From NCBI GenBank assembly GCA_031270385.1, contig JAISXS010000096.1, forward strand, positions 1 through 11,459: DNA of 11,459 nucleotides, read 5' to 3'. The position numbers and the translations under genes are program-made. The notes below the pieces were generated by a model. That model saw nothing but the letters and a program-made list of their open reading frames with translations, made no database searches and had not been told where the DNA came from. Of this stretch, positions 11,328 through 11,459 are shown one piece after another. Each line of letters begins with the position of its first letter. The stretch's first letter is position 1. This DNA comes from Puniceicoccales bacterium (GTDB lineage: Bacteria > Verrucomicrobiota > Verrucomicrobiia > Opitutales > JAIRKQ01).

Positions 11328-11459
11328 TTAAGAAAGGCACAAAAAAGCATGGTAAAGTGCATCGCCGCGGGAAGAGAAAAGAGGCAAGATATCCCTGAGT
11401 TTTCGTTTGAGCTTAGCCCAAAATTTTTCGATGGGATTGGAATCTGGAGAATAGGGAGG
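11328..11459 (-). CDS. IS630-family transposase, C-terminal 43 residues (partial)
   Basis: On the minus strand the last 43 codons of a transposase enter from the right edge and stop at TAA 11328-11330. The sequence begins PPYSPDSNPIEKFWAKLKRK, the hallmark of the IS630/Tc1-mariner DDE domain. Here the Glu of NPIE is the third catalytic acid, and the W..LK..LR tail is typical. The chain ends LPLFSSRGDALYHAFLCLS. The enzyme cuts and pastes its element at TA dinucleotides. Whether the rest is intact cannot be seen. Its terminal repeat (11234-11260) resembles the ends of the miniature elements, so this or a sister copy is the likely driver of the whole repeat family. Confidence 0.88.
   Translation of the reverse strand, partial: PPYSPDSNPIEKFWAKLKRKLRDILPLFSSRGDALYHAFLCLS

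Overview
The window reads as a bacterial chromosome segment with moderate to low GC and heavy repeat decay. The MreB sequence, with its DIGIDLGTANT and VVDIGGGTTEV signatures, most resembles MreB of the PVC group (Verrucomicrobiota/Chlamydiota) as I recall it. A DUF2608-type HAD protein, known mainly from intracellular or host-associated bacteria, together with tandem gene decay and many small mobile repeats, suggests a host-associated lineage. This placement is inference only; no rRNA or other firm marker is present.

Layout, left to right. (1) 1-1777, minus strand: a tandem array of secreted glucosaminidase-type (peptidoglycan hydrolase) genes. It holds one intact lipoprotein gene (1154-1777), a decayed middle copy (279-971) with nonsense codons and two miniature elements inserted, and the first 22 codons of a third copy leaving the left edge. 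The spacers between copies are duplicated, and both carry the same TTGACA-N16-TAC(T/C)CT promoter-like pair. (2) 1850-2899, minus: mreB, without mreC or mreD beside it. (3) 2960-3460: intergenic DNA with one and a half miniature elements. (4) 3461-3954, minus: an unrecognised gene that only makes a sensible full-length product if a -1 frameshift is allowed. (5) 4287-7840, minus: three tandem family 2 glycosyltransferase paralogs of 390-392 aa, 10-13 bp apart, with signs of gene conversion and the remnant of a fourth copy upstream. (6) 8108-8943: a dense cluster of intact, halved, inverted and abutting miniature elements. (7) 8961-9986, minus: a D-lactate dehydrogenase-like 2-hydroxyacid dehydrogenase. 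Divergent from it is (8) 10169-10954, plus: a DUF2608/HAD-type protein with a good sigma-70-type promoter. (9) 10975-11459: nested miniature elements, then the end of an IS630-family insertion sequence whose transposase C-terminus (11328-11459, minus) leaves the right edge.

The main unifying observation is the repeat family. About nine near-complete ~100-106 bp elements, plus many halves, share imperfect ~27 bp terminal inverted repeats that begin and end in TATA/TATAG-type sequence. The end of the IS630 element at 11234-11260 matches these termini. IS630 transposases insert at TA, so the small repeats look like non-autonomous derivatives (MITEs) mobilised by an IS630 transposase. They have inserted into a gene copy, into each other, and beside most genes of the window. 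The identifiable gene products centre on the cell envelope: wall hydrolases, shape determination and surface glycan synthesis. I see no CRISPR array, tRNA or rRNA.
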